From NCBI RefSeq assembly GCF_001691415.1, contig NZ_LRRR01000014.1, forward strand, positions 42,039 through 106,038: a stretch of DNA of 64,000 bases. Direction: 5' to 3'. Every line of letters begins with the position of its first letter. The first letter of the stretch is position 1. This document shows positions 45,627 to 54,788 of this stretch, piece after piece. The stretch comes from Pararhodobacter sp. CCB-MM2. Lineage in GTDB: Bacteria; Pseudomonadota; Alphaproteobacteria; Rhodobacterales; Rhodobacteraceae. The notes below the pieces were generated by a model. That model was not told where the DNA came from and searched no databases. It saw only the letters and a list, made by a program, of their open reading frames with translations. The position numbers and the translations under genes were made by a program.

Positions 45627-46457
45627 ATGAGCGTGACGTCGGAAGAGTGGCAGATTGGGGCCGCAGGCGCCGAGTTGACGGGGCAACTACATGCCGTTGA
45701 AGCGCCGGAGATTGTCGTGTCGATCAATGGCGCGACCGGGGTGCCGTCACGTTTTTATCATGCCTTCGCAAGGTGGCTGGCCGAGGAGAAGCAGGCCGCC
45801 GTGCTGACCTGGGACTACCGGGATTTCGCGGGATCGGGCTCGCCCTATGGATCGGGTGCGACCATGACCGATTGGGCCACACGCGATCCGCTGTCGGTGC
45901 GGGCGGCGCTACGTGTGCGGTTTCCGAGCCTGCCGATCTGGGTAATCGGGCATTCCCTGGGCGGGATGGCGGTCGGGTTTCAGGACGACATTGCCTCGGT
46001 CGACCGTGTGATCACCGTGGCCTCGGGTCATGGGCATATCCGCGACCTGCCGATGCCCTTCCGGCGCCGCGCCCGCCTGCTGTGGCATGTGCTGGGACCT
46101 CTGTCGGTGCTGTTCCTCGACCACTTCCCCGCCAAGCGCTTCGGGTTGGGCGAGGATCTGCCCAAGGGCGTGTTCCGGCAATGGCGCGATTGGCTGTTGA
46201 GCGATGCCGCCCTGCCTGGCGACCGCCGTCTCGGTGGGTTACGCCAGCCGCCCTATGCCGGGGTCCTGACCACCGTGGCGCTGGCGGATGACGAGATGCT
46301 GCCGCCCGCCACCGTGCGCCGGATGGCCGCTTGGCATCCGGCCGCCACAATCGACTATCGGGAACTGACCCCTGCCGATTTCGGGTTGGAGCACCTGGGC
46401 CATATCCATGTCTTCAGCGCCCGGAATGCGGCGGTCTGGCCCGCGCTGATCGCCTAG
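45627..46457 (+). CDS. alpha/beta hydrolase
   Basis: 276 residues. The nucleophile elbow is GHSLGG (Ser near 112), preceded by AVLTWDYRDFAGSG with the typical strand and loop. A His near the C terminus in LEHLGHIHVF completes a probable triad. It resembles the serine aminopeptidase S33-like acyl hydrolases of unknown substrate. Its start immediately follows the GATATTT element and its stop overlaps the stop of the convergent LysR gene by 4 nt. Confidence 0.88.
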   Translation: MSVTSEEWQIGAAGAELTGQLHAVEAPEIVVSINGATGVPSRFYHAFARWLAEEKQAAVLTWDYRDFAGSGSPYGSGATMTDWATRDPLSVRAALRVRFPSLPIWVIGHSLGGMAVGFQDDIASVDRVITVASGHGHIRDLPMPFRRRARLLWHVLGPLSVLFLDHFPAKRFGLGEDLPKGVFRQWRDWLLSDAALPGDRRLGGLRQPPYAGVLTTVALADDEMLPPATVRRMAAWHPAATIDYRELTPADFGLEHLGHIHVFSARNAAVWPALIA

Positions 46458-47290
46458 AGCAGCGCCGCCAGCACTGTCGCGGCGGCTGAGCCTTCCGGCA
46501 GGTCCCGCAGCGGCCAGAGCGCCAGTGACACGCCGCTGTCGGCCGTCACGCCATAGGGATCGACCACCCGCCCCTGCCCCAGCGCCGCCTCGGCCAGCGG
46601 GCGGGCAATGACCAGCACGCCGGCGCCATTCGCGGCTTCCTCCAGCGCCAGCGCGGCCGAGCCATGCACCGGCCCGCGCGGCTGGAATCCGGCATGGCCC
46701 GCCGCCTTTGCCCAGACCTCCCAATCGCCCAGCGGCCCGGCCAGAACCAAGGCTTCGGCCGGGTCCAAGGCGGGCAGCTGCGCTTCGACCAGCCCCGGCG
46801 CGGCGACGGCGATCAGCGGCGCGGCGATCCCCTCCCCTTCCCGCGCGAACAAGGCCAGATCGGCGATCCCGCGTGCGGCTTCCGGGCCGTCGACTGGCAC
46901 CGGCACCACCTGCAACCCGGCCCGCCTGAGGCGCGGAAGGCGCGGCGAGAGCCAGAGCTGCGCCAGATCCTGCGTGGTGGCGATCCGTACCAATCCCGGC
47001 GCGGCCTCGGTCTCCAGCCGCTGAACGGCGGCATCGATCTGGCGGAAGGCGCGGGTGAAGTCGGGCAGCACCCGGGCGCCCAGTTCGGTCAGGGCGACGC
47101 CTTTGTGGCGACGCTCGAACAGCTGAACGCCAAGGGCACTTTCCAAGGTTTTGAGATGCGCGGTCACGGCCCCTGGCGTCACGCCCAGTTCACGGGCGGC
47201 AGGGGTAAAGCCGCCCAGCCGTCCCGCTGCTTCGAAGGCTCGCAACGCGGTTAGCGGCGGCAGTTTCGGGCGCGGGGGCTGGACGGCCAT
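46454..47290 (-). CDS. LysR-family transcriptional regulator (GcvA-like)
   Basis: 278 residues. The N-terminal winged helix (LPPLTALRAFEAAGRLGGFTPAARELGVTPGAVTAHLKTLESALGVQLFERRHKGVALTELG) is of the GcvA/AmpR type, followed by a substrate-binding domain. Its target is not evident: no divergent partner gene lies across its start, the next gene upstream being an SDR on the same strand 174 nt away. GcvA-type regulators commonly control amino-acid or beta-lactamase genes; the beta-lactamase gene lies 0.9 kb upstream on the same strand, which is only suggestive. Confidence 0.9.
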   Translation of the reverse strand: MAVQPPRPKLPPLTALRAFEAAGRLGGFTPAARELGVTPGAVTAHLKTLESALGVQLFERRHKGVALTELGARVLPDFTRAFRQIDAAVQRLETEAAPGLVRIATTQDLAQLWLSPRLPRLRRAGLQVVPVPVDGPEAARGIADLALFAREGEGIAAPLIAVAAPGLVEAQLPALDPAEALVLAGPLGDWEVWAKAAGHAGFQPRGPVHGSAALALEEAANGAGVLVIARPLAEAALGQGRVVDPYGVTADSGVSLALWPLRDLPEGSAAATVLAALL

Positions 47291-47406
47291 TGCTCTATTT
47301 TTTCTTGCCTGAGTATTTCTTACCCTAATTTTTCTAAATCAAGCAAGTGGGAAAATGCGTTCGGCTCAGAAAATCTGAGCCGAGGCTTTGTGCCGTCGCG
47401 CGCCAC

Positions 47407-47439
47407 GGAAAAACCCGCCTCCGGGGGCGGAGGCGGGTT
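47407..47439 (-). terminator. terminator after the SDR gene
   Basis: A perfect 11-bp stem AACCCGCCTCC / GGAGGCGGGTT with a 6-base loop. On the minus strand it is followed by TTTTTCC; 25 nt beyond the SDR stop. Confidence 0.88.
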
Positions 47440-47463
47440 GGGTCAGGGGTGCGAAAAGGGGGG

Positions 47464-48135
47464 TTACCAGCCGATGAGTTGGCGATTGCGGAAGAAGCCG
47501 CCGCTGGGCCCATCATCGGGCAGCATCGCCAGCCAGACCGGGGTATCGGCGCCTTCCTCGGGGCTGAGGGTGGCCCCCGCGCCGCCCATGCGGGTCTGCA
47601 CCCAGCCCGGGCAGCAGGCGTTGATCTTCACGCCGTCCGGCAGATCCCGGGCCAAGGCGCGTGTCAGGGCGTTGAGGGCGGCTTTGGCGACCCCATAGGC
47701 GCCCGGCCCTTCCAGCCCCTCGGCATGCGCGCCCCAGCCGGACGAGATGTTCACCACCCGCCCCCAGCCGGTCTCGCGCCACCGCGCTGCATTGAGGCGG
47801 ATCAGGTCGAGAGGTGCGGTGACCATCACCTCCATCGCCTCGTCAAAGTCGGAGGCCGGCGACAGCAACGAGGCCTCGCCCAGCACCCCCGCATTGTTGA
47901 CGAGGATGTCGAAGCCCTGCGCCTCCATGACCGCGGCGAAATAGGTCTCAGGGTCCTGCAAGTCGATCCGCGCGAACGAGGCCCCGAGAGCCTCGGCCGC
48001 GGCCTGCCCAGCGCAGGTATCCCGCGCGCCGATGGTGACATGGCAGCCTCGGGCGATCAGCCCCTCGGCGATGGCACGGCCGAGGCCGCGATTGCCCCCG
48101 GTCACGAGGGCGGTGGGATGCAAAGGTCTGGTCAT
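47464..48135 (-). CDS. short-chain dehydrogenase/reductase
   Basis: 223 residues from the ATG at 48135. Classical SDR: TALVTGGNRGLGRAIAEGL (cofactor Gly motif), ILVNNAGVLGE, VVNISSGWG (catalytic Ser) and YGVAKAALNALTRALA (Tyr-x-x-x-Lys). The residue after the second strand is Arg (GARDT), which favours NADPH. Close in pattern to carbonyl reductase-type SDRs. The substrate is unknown. It follows the beta-lactamase gene on the same strand with a 64-nt gap. Confidence 0.9.
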   Translation of the reverse strand: MTRPLHPTALVTGGNRGLGRAIAEGLIARGCHVTIGARDTCAGQAAAEALGASFARIDLQDPETYFAAVMEAQGFDILVNNAGVLGEASLLSPASDFDEAMEVMVTAPLDLIRLNAARWRETGWGRVVNISSGWGAHAEGLEGPGAYGVAKAALNALTRALARDLPDGVKINACCPGWVQTRMGGAGATLSPEEGADTPVWLAMLPDDGPSGGFFRNRQLIGW

Positions 48136-48199
48136 GCGGTCGAGGTAGCGCGGAAGCGGGCGCGGGGAAAGGGTGTTGGCCTCGTCCCGTGTGCAGGCG

Positions 48200-48994
48200 T
48201 TACAGGCGGGCGGCCAGTGCCGGCCAGGCGTCGAACAGCGCATCGCGGCTGCGCAGGCCCGGCGAGGTGGCGTGGCGCGTCTCATCCTGCGCCAGCCGCA
48301 CGACGATCACGCGCCGCCCGTCCCGCTCGGCCCAGCCGACATACCATCCCCACCCGCGCGCGCGATCAAAGCTGCGATCCGCCAAGCGCGGATAGGCCCC
48401 GCCGGTCTTGCCATGCATCACCCAGCCCGCGACCTCGTGCCGGGGTGTCAGCGCCTCGGCCGCGGTCATCGCCGCTTCGCTGACAGGCAGCGCGCGGGTC
48501 AGCCAGCGATGCAGGAAATCCGCCTGCTGCCGCCCGCTGATCCGCAGGGACGATGAGATCCAGGCGCGTTCGAGCCCGTTGTCAAACCCCGCATCGCCTG
48601 AGACATCGGCATTGCCATAGCCCAGCGATTGCACCGCCTCGGCAAATTGGCGGGGCCCCAAAGCGCGGGTGAGCCGCTGCGAATACCAGACGACCGAGTC
48701 CCGCAGCCAGCTCTCCGGGGTGACGATGCCGGTCCAGGCCGCACCGCCCCAATCGGGCTCTCCGGGTTGCCACTCCATAGCGGGTTGGTCGCGGTCCTGC
48801 AGCAGGCCTTGGTCGAAGCCGATCAGCGCCAGCGCCAGTTTGAAGGTCGAGGCCGGGGTGACCGCGCGGTCGCAATCGCCGTCTTCGATCAAGGCCGCGC
48901 CGGTCTCGGCGTCTGTGACGAGGAGGCAGATCAACGCGGCCTGCGCCGGCAGGGCCGGGAGCAGCAAGGCGAGGCAGACAAGGAGGATACGCAT
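48200..48994 (-). CDS. class D (OXA-type) beta-lactamase
   Basis: 264 residues from the ATG at 48994. A signal peptide (about 1-19, cleaved after PAQA) sends it to the periplasm. All class D marks are present: S49-T-F-K52 (Ser nucleophile and carboxylated Lys), S100-V-V, Y126-G-N128, the WISSSLRISGRQQADFL helix and K196-T-G198. W145 matches the Trp that stabilises the carbamate. It therefore probably hydrolyses penicillins. The chromosomal setting, host-like codon use and absence of any mobile element suggest a resident gene. Adjacent to an SDR; a LysR gene lies further downstream. Confidence 0.92.
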   Translation of the reverse strand: MRILLVCLALLLPALPAQAALICLLVTDAETGAALIEDGDCDRAVTPASTFKLALALIGFDQGLLQDRDQPAMEWQPGEPDWGGAAWTGIVTPESWLRDSVVWYSQRLTRALGPRQFAEAVQSLGYGNADVSGDAGFDNGLERAWISSSLRISGRQQADFLHRWLTRALPVSEAAMTAAEALTPRHEVAGWVMHGKTGGAYPRLADRSFDRARGWGWYVGWAERDGRRVIVVRLAQDETRHATSPGLRSRDALFDAWPALAARL

Positions 48995-49071
48995 GAGCCC
49001 TTGTGCCAAGACCCGTCCGCCGGCGGAACCCCGTAGGGTGGGGTTTCACCCCACCTTGGCGAAACCCCGCC

Positions 49072-49103
49072 AAAGGCAAAGGGCCACCGCAATGCGATGG
49101 CCC
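49072..49103 (-). terminator. terminator after soxG, with an adjacent hairpin
   Basis: GGGCCATCGC/GCGGTGGCCC-type stem (49081-49103), followed on the minus strand by TTTGCCTTT; 23 nt past the soxG stop. A second hairpin GGTGGGG-TTTCA-CCCCACC lies at 49037-49055, between this terminator and the beta-lactamase start, and looks like another dispersed element. Confidence 0.65.
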
Positions 49104-49126
49104 CTCGGATCAGAGTAATGGCAGGA

Positions 49127-49684
49127 TCAGTGGTAGAGGCCCACTTCACCACCCGGCTGGGCGACGGTCGCCAGTGCCTCGAAGGCATAGCCCGCGACCG
49201 AGCGGAAGCAGACGACCGACCACTCATCCGCGCTGTCGCGCCAGACGGCCGCGGCCACCTGCGCCAGACGCGAGCGGCGCAGCTCGCCCACCGCGAAATC
49301 GGCGAAATCGATCGGCATCAGCTTGGCCAGCACGTCCCGCGCCTGAGCGCCCGAGACGCGGATCAGCGCCCGCGCGTCCGAAACCACGGCGACGGTGGCA
49401 AACTGCCCCGCCAGCGCGGCCTCCAGCGCCGCAGCGACGCCCGGCGCCTCGGCATAGGGCAGCACCACCAACAGCTCGTCGGGCGACATCCACAGGACCT
49501 GGCCCTTCTCGCCCGAGACCACACGGCGCAGCTCGGGCGCCGACAAGCCCAGCACCGAACCCAGCGCCCCGCCCAGAAGGCCAAGGTCGCCGCGCAGGGT
49601 GATCATGCCCATCGGACCCGCATCTGCCAGATCCACCAGACCCGAGGCGCGCTGGCCGTTCAATGCGCTCACAGCGTCAGACAT
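49127..49684 (-). CDS. soxG: sarcosine oxidase gamma subunit
   Basis: 185 residues, the small subunit of heterotetrameric sarcosine oxidase. SGLVDLADAGPMGMITLRGDL, then VLWMSPDELLVVLPYAEA, VAVVSDARALIRVSGAQARDVLAKLMPIDF and the final domain, the usual SoxG order related to the GcvT fold. It overlaps the soxA stop by 8 nt. Last gene of the operon. Confidence 0.95.
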   Translation of the reverse strand: MSDAVSALNGQRASGLVDLADAGPMGMITLRGDLGLLGGALGSVLGLSAPELRRVVSGEKGQVLWMSPDELLVVLPYAEAPGVAAALEAALAGQFATVAVVSDARALIRVSGAQARDVLAKLMPIDFADFAVGELRRSRLAQVAAAVWRDSADEWSVVCFRSVAGYAFEALATVAQPGGEVGLYH

Positions 49685-52604
49685 TCTGCTTCTCCCCTGC
49701 CTTGTCGTAGAAGCACGGATCGACGATCCGCGCGGCGACGGTGCCGCCGGCGGCGGACTGGAACTGGATCACCTCGCCCATGCGCTTGGGCCCGTTATGG
49801 ACGATGCCCATCGCGATGCCCTTGCCCAGCGTGGGCGAGAAATAGGTCGAGGTCACCCGGCCCTGCGTCTCCTGCTGGCCATTGTCGTTCTTGCCCGGCA
49901 GCGGCGCCAGCGCGCCATCAGGCAGGACCGACCCGTCGAGCGTTTCCAGACCCACCAGCTGCCAGCGATCCGGCGAGACCATGGCCTCGCGTTCCATGCC
50001 GCGCTTGCCGAGGAAGTCTTCCTTCTTCTTGCTGATGGCCCAGTTCAGCCCCAGGTCCTGCGGGATCACGGTGCCGTCGGTCTCGTCGCCGATCATGATG
50101 AAGCCCTTCTCGGCCCGCATCACGTGCAGCGCCTCGGTGCCATAGGGCATCACGCCGAACTCGGCACCCGCCGCCATCAGCTTGTCCCAGAAGGCCTGCC
50201 CCTTCGAGGCCGGAACGGCGATCTCGTAAGACAATTCACCGGAGAACGAGATGCGGAACGCCCGCGCCTCGATCCCGCCGATTTTGCCTTCCTTCCAGTC
50301 CATGAAGGGGAAGCTCTCGGCCGACAGGTCGAAATCGGCGCCGACTTTCTCGATCACCTTGCGGGCATTCGGGCCCACCACGGCGATCTGCGCATATTGC
50401 TCGGTCAGGTTGACGACATGGACTTTCCAGTCCCACCATTCGCACTGCAGCCAGTCTTCCATCCAGCCATGGATGCGATCCGCGCCGCCCGAGGTGGTGT
50501 GGCACAGGAAGGTATCCTCGGACAGACGCGCGACGACACCGTCATCCGACAGGAAGCCGTTCTCGTTGCACATCAGGCCATAGCGGCATTTGCCGACCTT
50601 CAGGTTGCTCATCATGTTGGTGTAGAGCATGTCCATGAAGCGACCGGCATCCGGGCCCTTCACGATGATCTTGCCCAGCGTCGAGGCGTCGAGCAGGCCC
50701 ACCGATTTGCGGACCTGATTGATCTCGCGCTTGACCGCGTCGCCATGCGTCTCGCCGGTCTTCGGGTAGCAATACGGGCGGCGCCAATGGCCGACCGGCT
50801 CCCAATAGGCGCCCTGCGCCATGTGCCAATCATAGATCGGCGTCTTGCGCAAAGGCTGGAAGATCCCGCCACGCGCCTCGCCGCCGATCGCACCGATGGA
50901 GATCGGCGTATAGGGCGGGCGGAAGGTCGTGGTGCCCGTCTGCGGGATCGGCTGACCCAGCGCGTCGGACAGGATGGCGAGGCCGTTGATGTTCGACAGC
51001 TTCCCCTGATCCGTCGCCATGCCCAGCGTCGTGTAACGCTTGGTATGCTCGACCGAGGCATAGCCCTCTTTCGCGGCCAGCTGCACGTCCGAGACCTTCA
51101 CGTCGTTCTGCGGATCGAGCCAGGCCTTGGCGCGCAGCTCGTAGCTGGCCTGCGCGGGCATCAGCCAGACGGGCAGCATCGCCGCCTCGCCCTCGTCGTC
51201 GAACTCGCCGTTCGAGGCGCCGACGCAGGTGACGAAGCCCTGACCGTCATGGCCCAGCGGCGGGCGGTTCGCATCGGGGCGGAACAGGGCGCGACCCTCG
51301 TCCCAGGTGAGCTTGCCACCGCAATGCGACCAAAGGTGCACGACCGGCGACCAGCCGCCCGACATGCCCAGCGCGTCGCAAGCCAGCGTCTCGATCACCG
51401 CGCCGCCATCCGAGTTGAAGCGGCACAGCTGCACGCCGGTGACGGATTTCCCGCCCTCGACATAGCGCACGGCGCAATCCTCGATCACGCGGATACCGGC
51501 GGCACGCGCCTTCGCGGGCAGATCGCCCGTCACTTCCTTGCGCGCGTCGATCACGGCAGGGACAGTGACGCCCACGGCATGCAGCGCCAAAGCGGTGCGA
51601 TAGGCATCGTCGTTGTTGGTGACGATGGCGACCTTTTTGCCCGGCGAGACGGCGTAGTTGACGACGAAATCGCGGATGGCCGAGGCCAGCATCACGCCCG
51701 GAATGTCGTTGCCCGCGAAGCTGAGCGGACGCTCGATCGCCCCGGTGGCCGAGATCACCTGCCCGGCGCGGACACGCCACAGCCGGTGACGCGGCTTCTC
51801 GGCGCCCGGCGTATGGTCGGCGACGCGCTGATAGGCCAGCACATAGCCGTGGTCATAGACGCCCGAGACCATGGTGCGGTCCAGCACGGTGACGTTTGGC
51901 ATCGCCTGCAGCGCCGCGACCTGGGCCTTGACCCAATCCTCGGCGGCCTGGCCTTCCACCTCGATGCCATCGACGACCGCGCGGCCGCCGAAATGCGGGT
52001 TCTGCTCGGTCAGGATGACGCGCTTGCCCTCATCGGCGGCCTGACGCGCGGCCTTCAGGCCGGCGACACCGCCACCCGCGACGATCACGTCGCAATAGGC
52101 ATAGAGCTGCTCGTACCGGTCGGCATCGCGGGTCTCGGCGTCGGGGGCTTTGCCCAGACCGGCCGAGCGACGGATGATCGGCTCGTAGACATGCTTCCAC
52201 AGGGGGCGCGGCGAGATGAAGGTCTTGTAATAGAACCCCGCCGGGAAGAAGCGCCACAGCTTGGCGTTCACCGCACCGACGTCGAATTCCAAGGACGGCC
52301 AGTGGTTCTGGCTCACGGCCTTCAGACCCGAGAACAGCTCGGTCGTGGTGACCCGCTGGTTCGGCTCGAAACGCTGACCCTCGCCCAGACCGACCAGCGC
52401 GTTCGGCTCCTCGGCGCCCGAGGCGACGATGCCGCGCGGGCGGTGATACTTGAACGAGCGGCCCACCAGCACCTGGCCCGCACCCAGAAGGGCGGCGCCG
52501 AGGCTGTCACCGGCATAGCCGCGCATCGACTTGCCGTTGAAGGTGAAATCCATGGGGCGGGCGCGGTCGATCAGGCGCCCCCCGGTTCCCAGGCGGTGGC
52601 TCAT
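49677..52604 (-). CDS. soxA: sarcosine oxidase alpha subunit
   Basis: 975 residues from the ATG at 52604, which overlaps the soxD stop (ATGA). N-terminal ferredoxin-like domain (DFTFNGKSMRGYAGDSLGAALLGAG), FAD/NAD-binding fold (VIVAGGGVAGLKAARQA, VISATGAIERPLSFAGNDIPGVM), then a C-terminal aminomethyltransferase domain (about 590-975) that transfers the released methylene to tetrahydrofolate. It oxidises sarcosine to glycine together with SoxB, giving 5,10-methylene-THF and hydrogen peroxide. Confidence 0.97.
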   Translation of the reverse strand: MSHRLGTGGRLIDRARPMDFTFNGKSMRGYAGDSLGAALLGAGQVLVGRSFKYHRPRGIVASGAEEPNALVGLGEGQRFEPNQRVTTTELFSGLKAVSQNHWPSLEFDVGAVNAKLWRFFPAGFYYKTFISPRPLWKHVYEPIIRRSAGLGKAPDAETRDADRYEQLYAYCDVIVAGGGVAGLKAARQAADEGKRVILTEQNPHFGGRAVVDGIEVEGQAAEDWVKAQVAALQAMPNVTVLDRTMVSGVYDHGYVLAYQRVADHTPGAEKPRHRLWRVRAGQVISATGAIERPLSFAGNDIPGVMLASAIRDFVVNYAVSPGKKVAIVTNNDDAYRTALALHAVGVTVPAVIDARKEVTGDLPAKARAAGIRVIEDCAVRYVEGGKSVTGVQLCRFNSDGGAVIETLACDALGMSGGWSPVVHLWSHCGGKLTWDEGRALFRPDANRPPLGHDGQGFVTCVGASNGEFDDEGEAAMLPVWLMPAQASYELRAKAWLDPQNDVKVSDVQLAAKEGYASVEHTKRYTTLGMATDQGKLSNINGLAILSDALGQPIPQTGTTTFRPPYTPISIGAIGGEARGGIFQPLRKTPIYDWHMAQGAYWEPVGHWRRPYCYPKTGETHGDAVKREINQVRKSVGLLDASTLGKIIVKGPDAGRFMDMLYTNMMSNLKVGKCRYGLMCNENGFLSDDGVVARLSEDTFLCHTTSGGADRIHGWMEDWLQCEWWDWKVHVVNLTEQYAQIAVVGPNARKVIEKVGADFDLSAESFPFMDWKEGKIGGIEARAFRISFSGELSYEIAVPASKGQAFWDKLMAAGAEFGVMPYGTEALHVMRAEKGFIMIGDETDGTVIPQDLGLNWAISKKKEDFLGKRGMEREAMVSPDRWQLVGLETLDGSVLPDGALAPLPGKNDNGQQETQGRVTSTYFSPTLGKGIAMGIVHNGPKRMGEVIQFQSAAGGTVAARIVDPCFYDKAGEKQNV

Positions 52605-52924
52605 TTGTACCCCTCCCATTCCGGCCGGCGGGCCTTGATCTTGGCTTGAATATCTGCAGGCGGCTCGGTGGTCTGGGCCTTGTAGGCGCCGTAGACTTCC
52701 AGCGTCATCGTATCGCGAGCCATGAGGAACCACTTGCCGCAGCCATAGGCATGGCGCCAACGCTCGAAATGCACGCCGCGCGGGTTCTTGCGGGCGAACA
52801 TATAGGCCTCGTAATCGGCGTCCGAGGAGCCCGGGCCGAAGCGCTTGAGATGCGCCTCGCCCCCATTGGTGAACTCGGTCTCTTCAGCGGAGACCCCGCA
52901 ACAGGGACAGGTTAGCAGCAGCAT
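52601..52924 (-). CDS. soxD: sarcosine oxidase delta subunit
   Basis: 107 residues. The zinc-binding delta subunit has CPCC near the N terminus (Cys 6 and Cys 9) and HAYGCGKWFLMARD (His and Cys ligands). It is a little longer than usual at the C terminus (DIQAKIKARRPEWEGYK). It sits between the small membrane protein gene and soxA. Confidence 0.96.
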   Translation of the reverse strand: MLLLTCPCCGVSAEETEFTNGGEAHLKRFGPGSSDADYEAYMFARKNPRGVHFERWRHAYGCGKWFLMARDTMTLEVYGAYKAQTTEPPADIQAKIKARRPEWEGYK

Positions 52925-53020
52925 GGAACCTCCTCGGGGGATTCAAATGGGGCGCATGCGAAAGGGCTGGCCACGGCAATGCCGCGACCAGCCCGGTCGT
53001 TCGTCAGGGAGTAGGCGTGG

Positions 53021-53338
53021 TTATTCGACCGCGCGGTCGATGGCAGCGCCGGTGTCTTCGGCAGCGTCTTCGACGGCAGCGCCAGCAGCAGCGGCAGCGT
53101 CGCCGGCGTCATCGGCAGCGCGTTCCACAGCGGCCGGGGCATCGACCGAGACGTTGACGTTGTCAGCGTCCGGGCCAGCCGGGGCAGCGATGACGAAATA
53201 GGCGACGATGGCAACCAGCGCGACGATCGCACCGATGGCGATTGCGACGCCCGAGCCCGAGCGTTGCGGCGGCACCGTGGTGTTGGTCGTGTAGTTGTTG
53301 GTGGTGTGGTTCGGGTTGCGGTCAGTGGTGTAAGCCAT
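53021..53338 (-). CDS. small single-helix membrane protein inside the sarcosine oxidase operon
   Basis: 105 residues from the ATG at 53338 (AGGAG upstream). An Asn/Thr-rich N terminus (about 1-30) with repeated NTT and NYT, then one hydrophobic helix (about 34-56, VAIAIGAIVALVAIVAYFVI), then an Ala/Asp-rich tail (about 57-105) with DDAGDAAAAAGAAVEDAAED-type repeats that would form an amphipathic helix. I recognise no family. It lies between soxB and soxD, which normally adjoin in this operon, though 202 nt separate it from soxB. Function unknown. Confidence 0.8.
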   Translation of the reverse strand: MAYTTDRNPNHTTNNYTTNTTVPPQRSGSGVAIAIGAIVALVAIVAYFVIAAPAGPDADNVNVSVDAPAAVERAADDAGDAAAAAGAAVEDAAEDTGAAIDRAVE

Positions 53339-53540
53339 TGGATTTCTCCTGTGCATGTCTGCGTTGACAGAAGAACTCGCAAGGTCCGGGTCAGGTTCCC
53401 GTCCACCGAAAGGATGTGCGAAATCCCGCCACGAAGCCCGTGGCAGCGCGCGGCGCGCAGGCAGGCAGCCTCGGCGCGACGCGGGGCAAGCCCCGCACCG
53501 GCGTCGATGTCACCCACAAGGATCGCGCCACGCTGCATCA

Positions 53541-54788
53541 TCAGTGCGCCACACCCGCCGCGACGCTTTCGTCGATGAAGCGGCCTTCGCGGAAACGGAA
53601 CATGGAGAAGTCGCGCGCCAGCGAGCCCGGCTCGCCCTTGGCGATCAGCTCGGCCATGGCCCAGCCCGAACCCGGGATGGCCTTGAAGCCGCCGGTGCCC
53701 CAGCCGCAGTTGATGAAGGTGTTGCCCAGCGGCGTCTTCGAGATGATCGGCGAGCGGTCGCCGGTCATGTCCACGATCCCGCCCCATTGGCGCAGCATCT
53801 TCAGACGCGAGAGCATCGGGAAGGTCTCGATCAGCGCGCGCACCGTTTCTTCGATATGCTGCCACGAGCCACGCTGGGTGTAGTTGTTGAAATGGTCGGC
53901 GCCGCCGCCGATGACCATCTCGCCCTTGTCCGATTGCGACATATAGCCGTGCACGGTGTTCGCCATCACGACGACATCCATCGCCGGTTTGATCGGCTCG
54001 GACACCATGGCCTGCAGCGCCACCGACTCGATTGGCAGGCGGAAGCCCGCCATATTCGCCAGATGGCCCGAATGGCCGGCGACGACGATGCCCAGCTTGT
54101 TGCAGCCGATGGTGCCCTTGGTGGTCGCCACGGCCGAGACCTGCCCGCCGACACTTTCCACGCCGATCACTTCGCAGTTCTGGATCACATGCATGCCCAT
54201 CGCCGAGCAGGCGCGGGCATAGCCCCAAGCCACGGCGTCATGGCGCGCGGTGCCGCCACGGGCCTGCCACAGGGCGCCCAGCACCGGGTAGCGCGGGCCT
54301 TCGATGTTCATGATCGGCACAAGGCGCTTCACCTCGGCCGGGCCGATGAAGCGGGTCTCGACGCCCTGCAGCTTGTTGGCCATCTCGGTGCGCTTGTAGC
54401 CGCGGACCTCGTGCTCGGTCTGCGCCAGCATCATCACGCCGCGCGGCGAGAACATGACGTTGTAGTTCAGGTCCTGGCTCATCGTCTCGTAGAGAGAGCG
54501 GGCCTTCTCGTAGATCGCGGCCGAGGGGTCCTGCAGATAGTTCGAGCGGATGATCGTCGTGTTCCGGCCCGTGTTGCCGCCGCCCAGCCAACCCTTCTCG
54601 ATGATCGCGACATTGGTGATGCCGAAATTCTTGCCGAGGTAATAGGCGGTCGCGAGGCCATGGCCGCCGGCGCCAACGATCACCACGTCATAATGGGCTT
54701 TCGGCTCGGGCGAGGCCCAGGCCTTCTGCCAGCCCGTATGCTGGCGCATCGCTTCACGCGCGATCGCAAAGGCCGAATAACGAGTCAT
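53541..54788 (-). CDS. soxB: sarcosine oxidase beta subunit
   Basis: 415 residues from the ATG at 54788 (GGGGAGAG upstream). DAO-fold flavoprotein: VIVGAGGHGLATAYYLG (FAD), a GGTARHDAVAWGYARAC stretch whose His (about 183) matches the covalent FMN His of heterotetrameric sarcosine oxidases, and WGGIVDMTGDRSPIISKTPLGNTFINCGWGTGGFKAIPGSG. First gene of the operon. It oxidises sarcosine, derived from glycine betaine, creatine or choline. No glycine betaine or choline genes are within the window. Confidence 0.97.
   Translation of the reverse strand: MTRYSAFAIAREAMRQHTGWQKAWASPEPKAHYDVVIVGAGGHGLATAYYLGKNFGITNVAIIEKGWLGGGNTGRNTTIIRSNYLQDPSAAIYEKARSLYETMSQDLNYNVMFSPRGVMMLAQTEHEVRGYKRTEMANKLQGVETRFIGPAEVKRLVPIMNIEGPRYPVLGALWQARGGTARHDAVAWGYARACSAMGMHVIQNCEVIGVESVGGQVSAVATTKGTIGCNKLGIVVAGHSGHLANMAGFRLPIESVALQAMVSEPIKPAMDVVVMANTVHGYMSQSDKGEMVIGGGADHFNNYTQRGSWQHIEETVRALIETFPMLSRLKMLRQWGGIVDMTGDRSPIISKTPLGNTFINCGWGTGGFKAIPGSGWAMAELIAKGEPGSLARDFSMFRFREGRFIDESVAAGVAH

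Noticed and set aside
49599..52649. A 1016-codon open frame on the plus strand across soxA
   Set aside because: It is exactly antisense to a full-length sarcosine oxidase alpha subunit; GC3-rich genes leave long open antisense frames. The translation is Arg/His-rich and low in structure.
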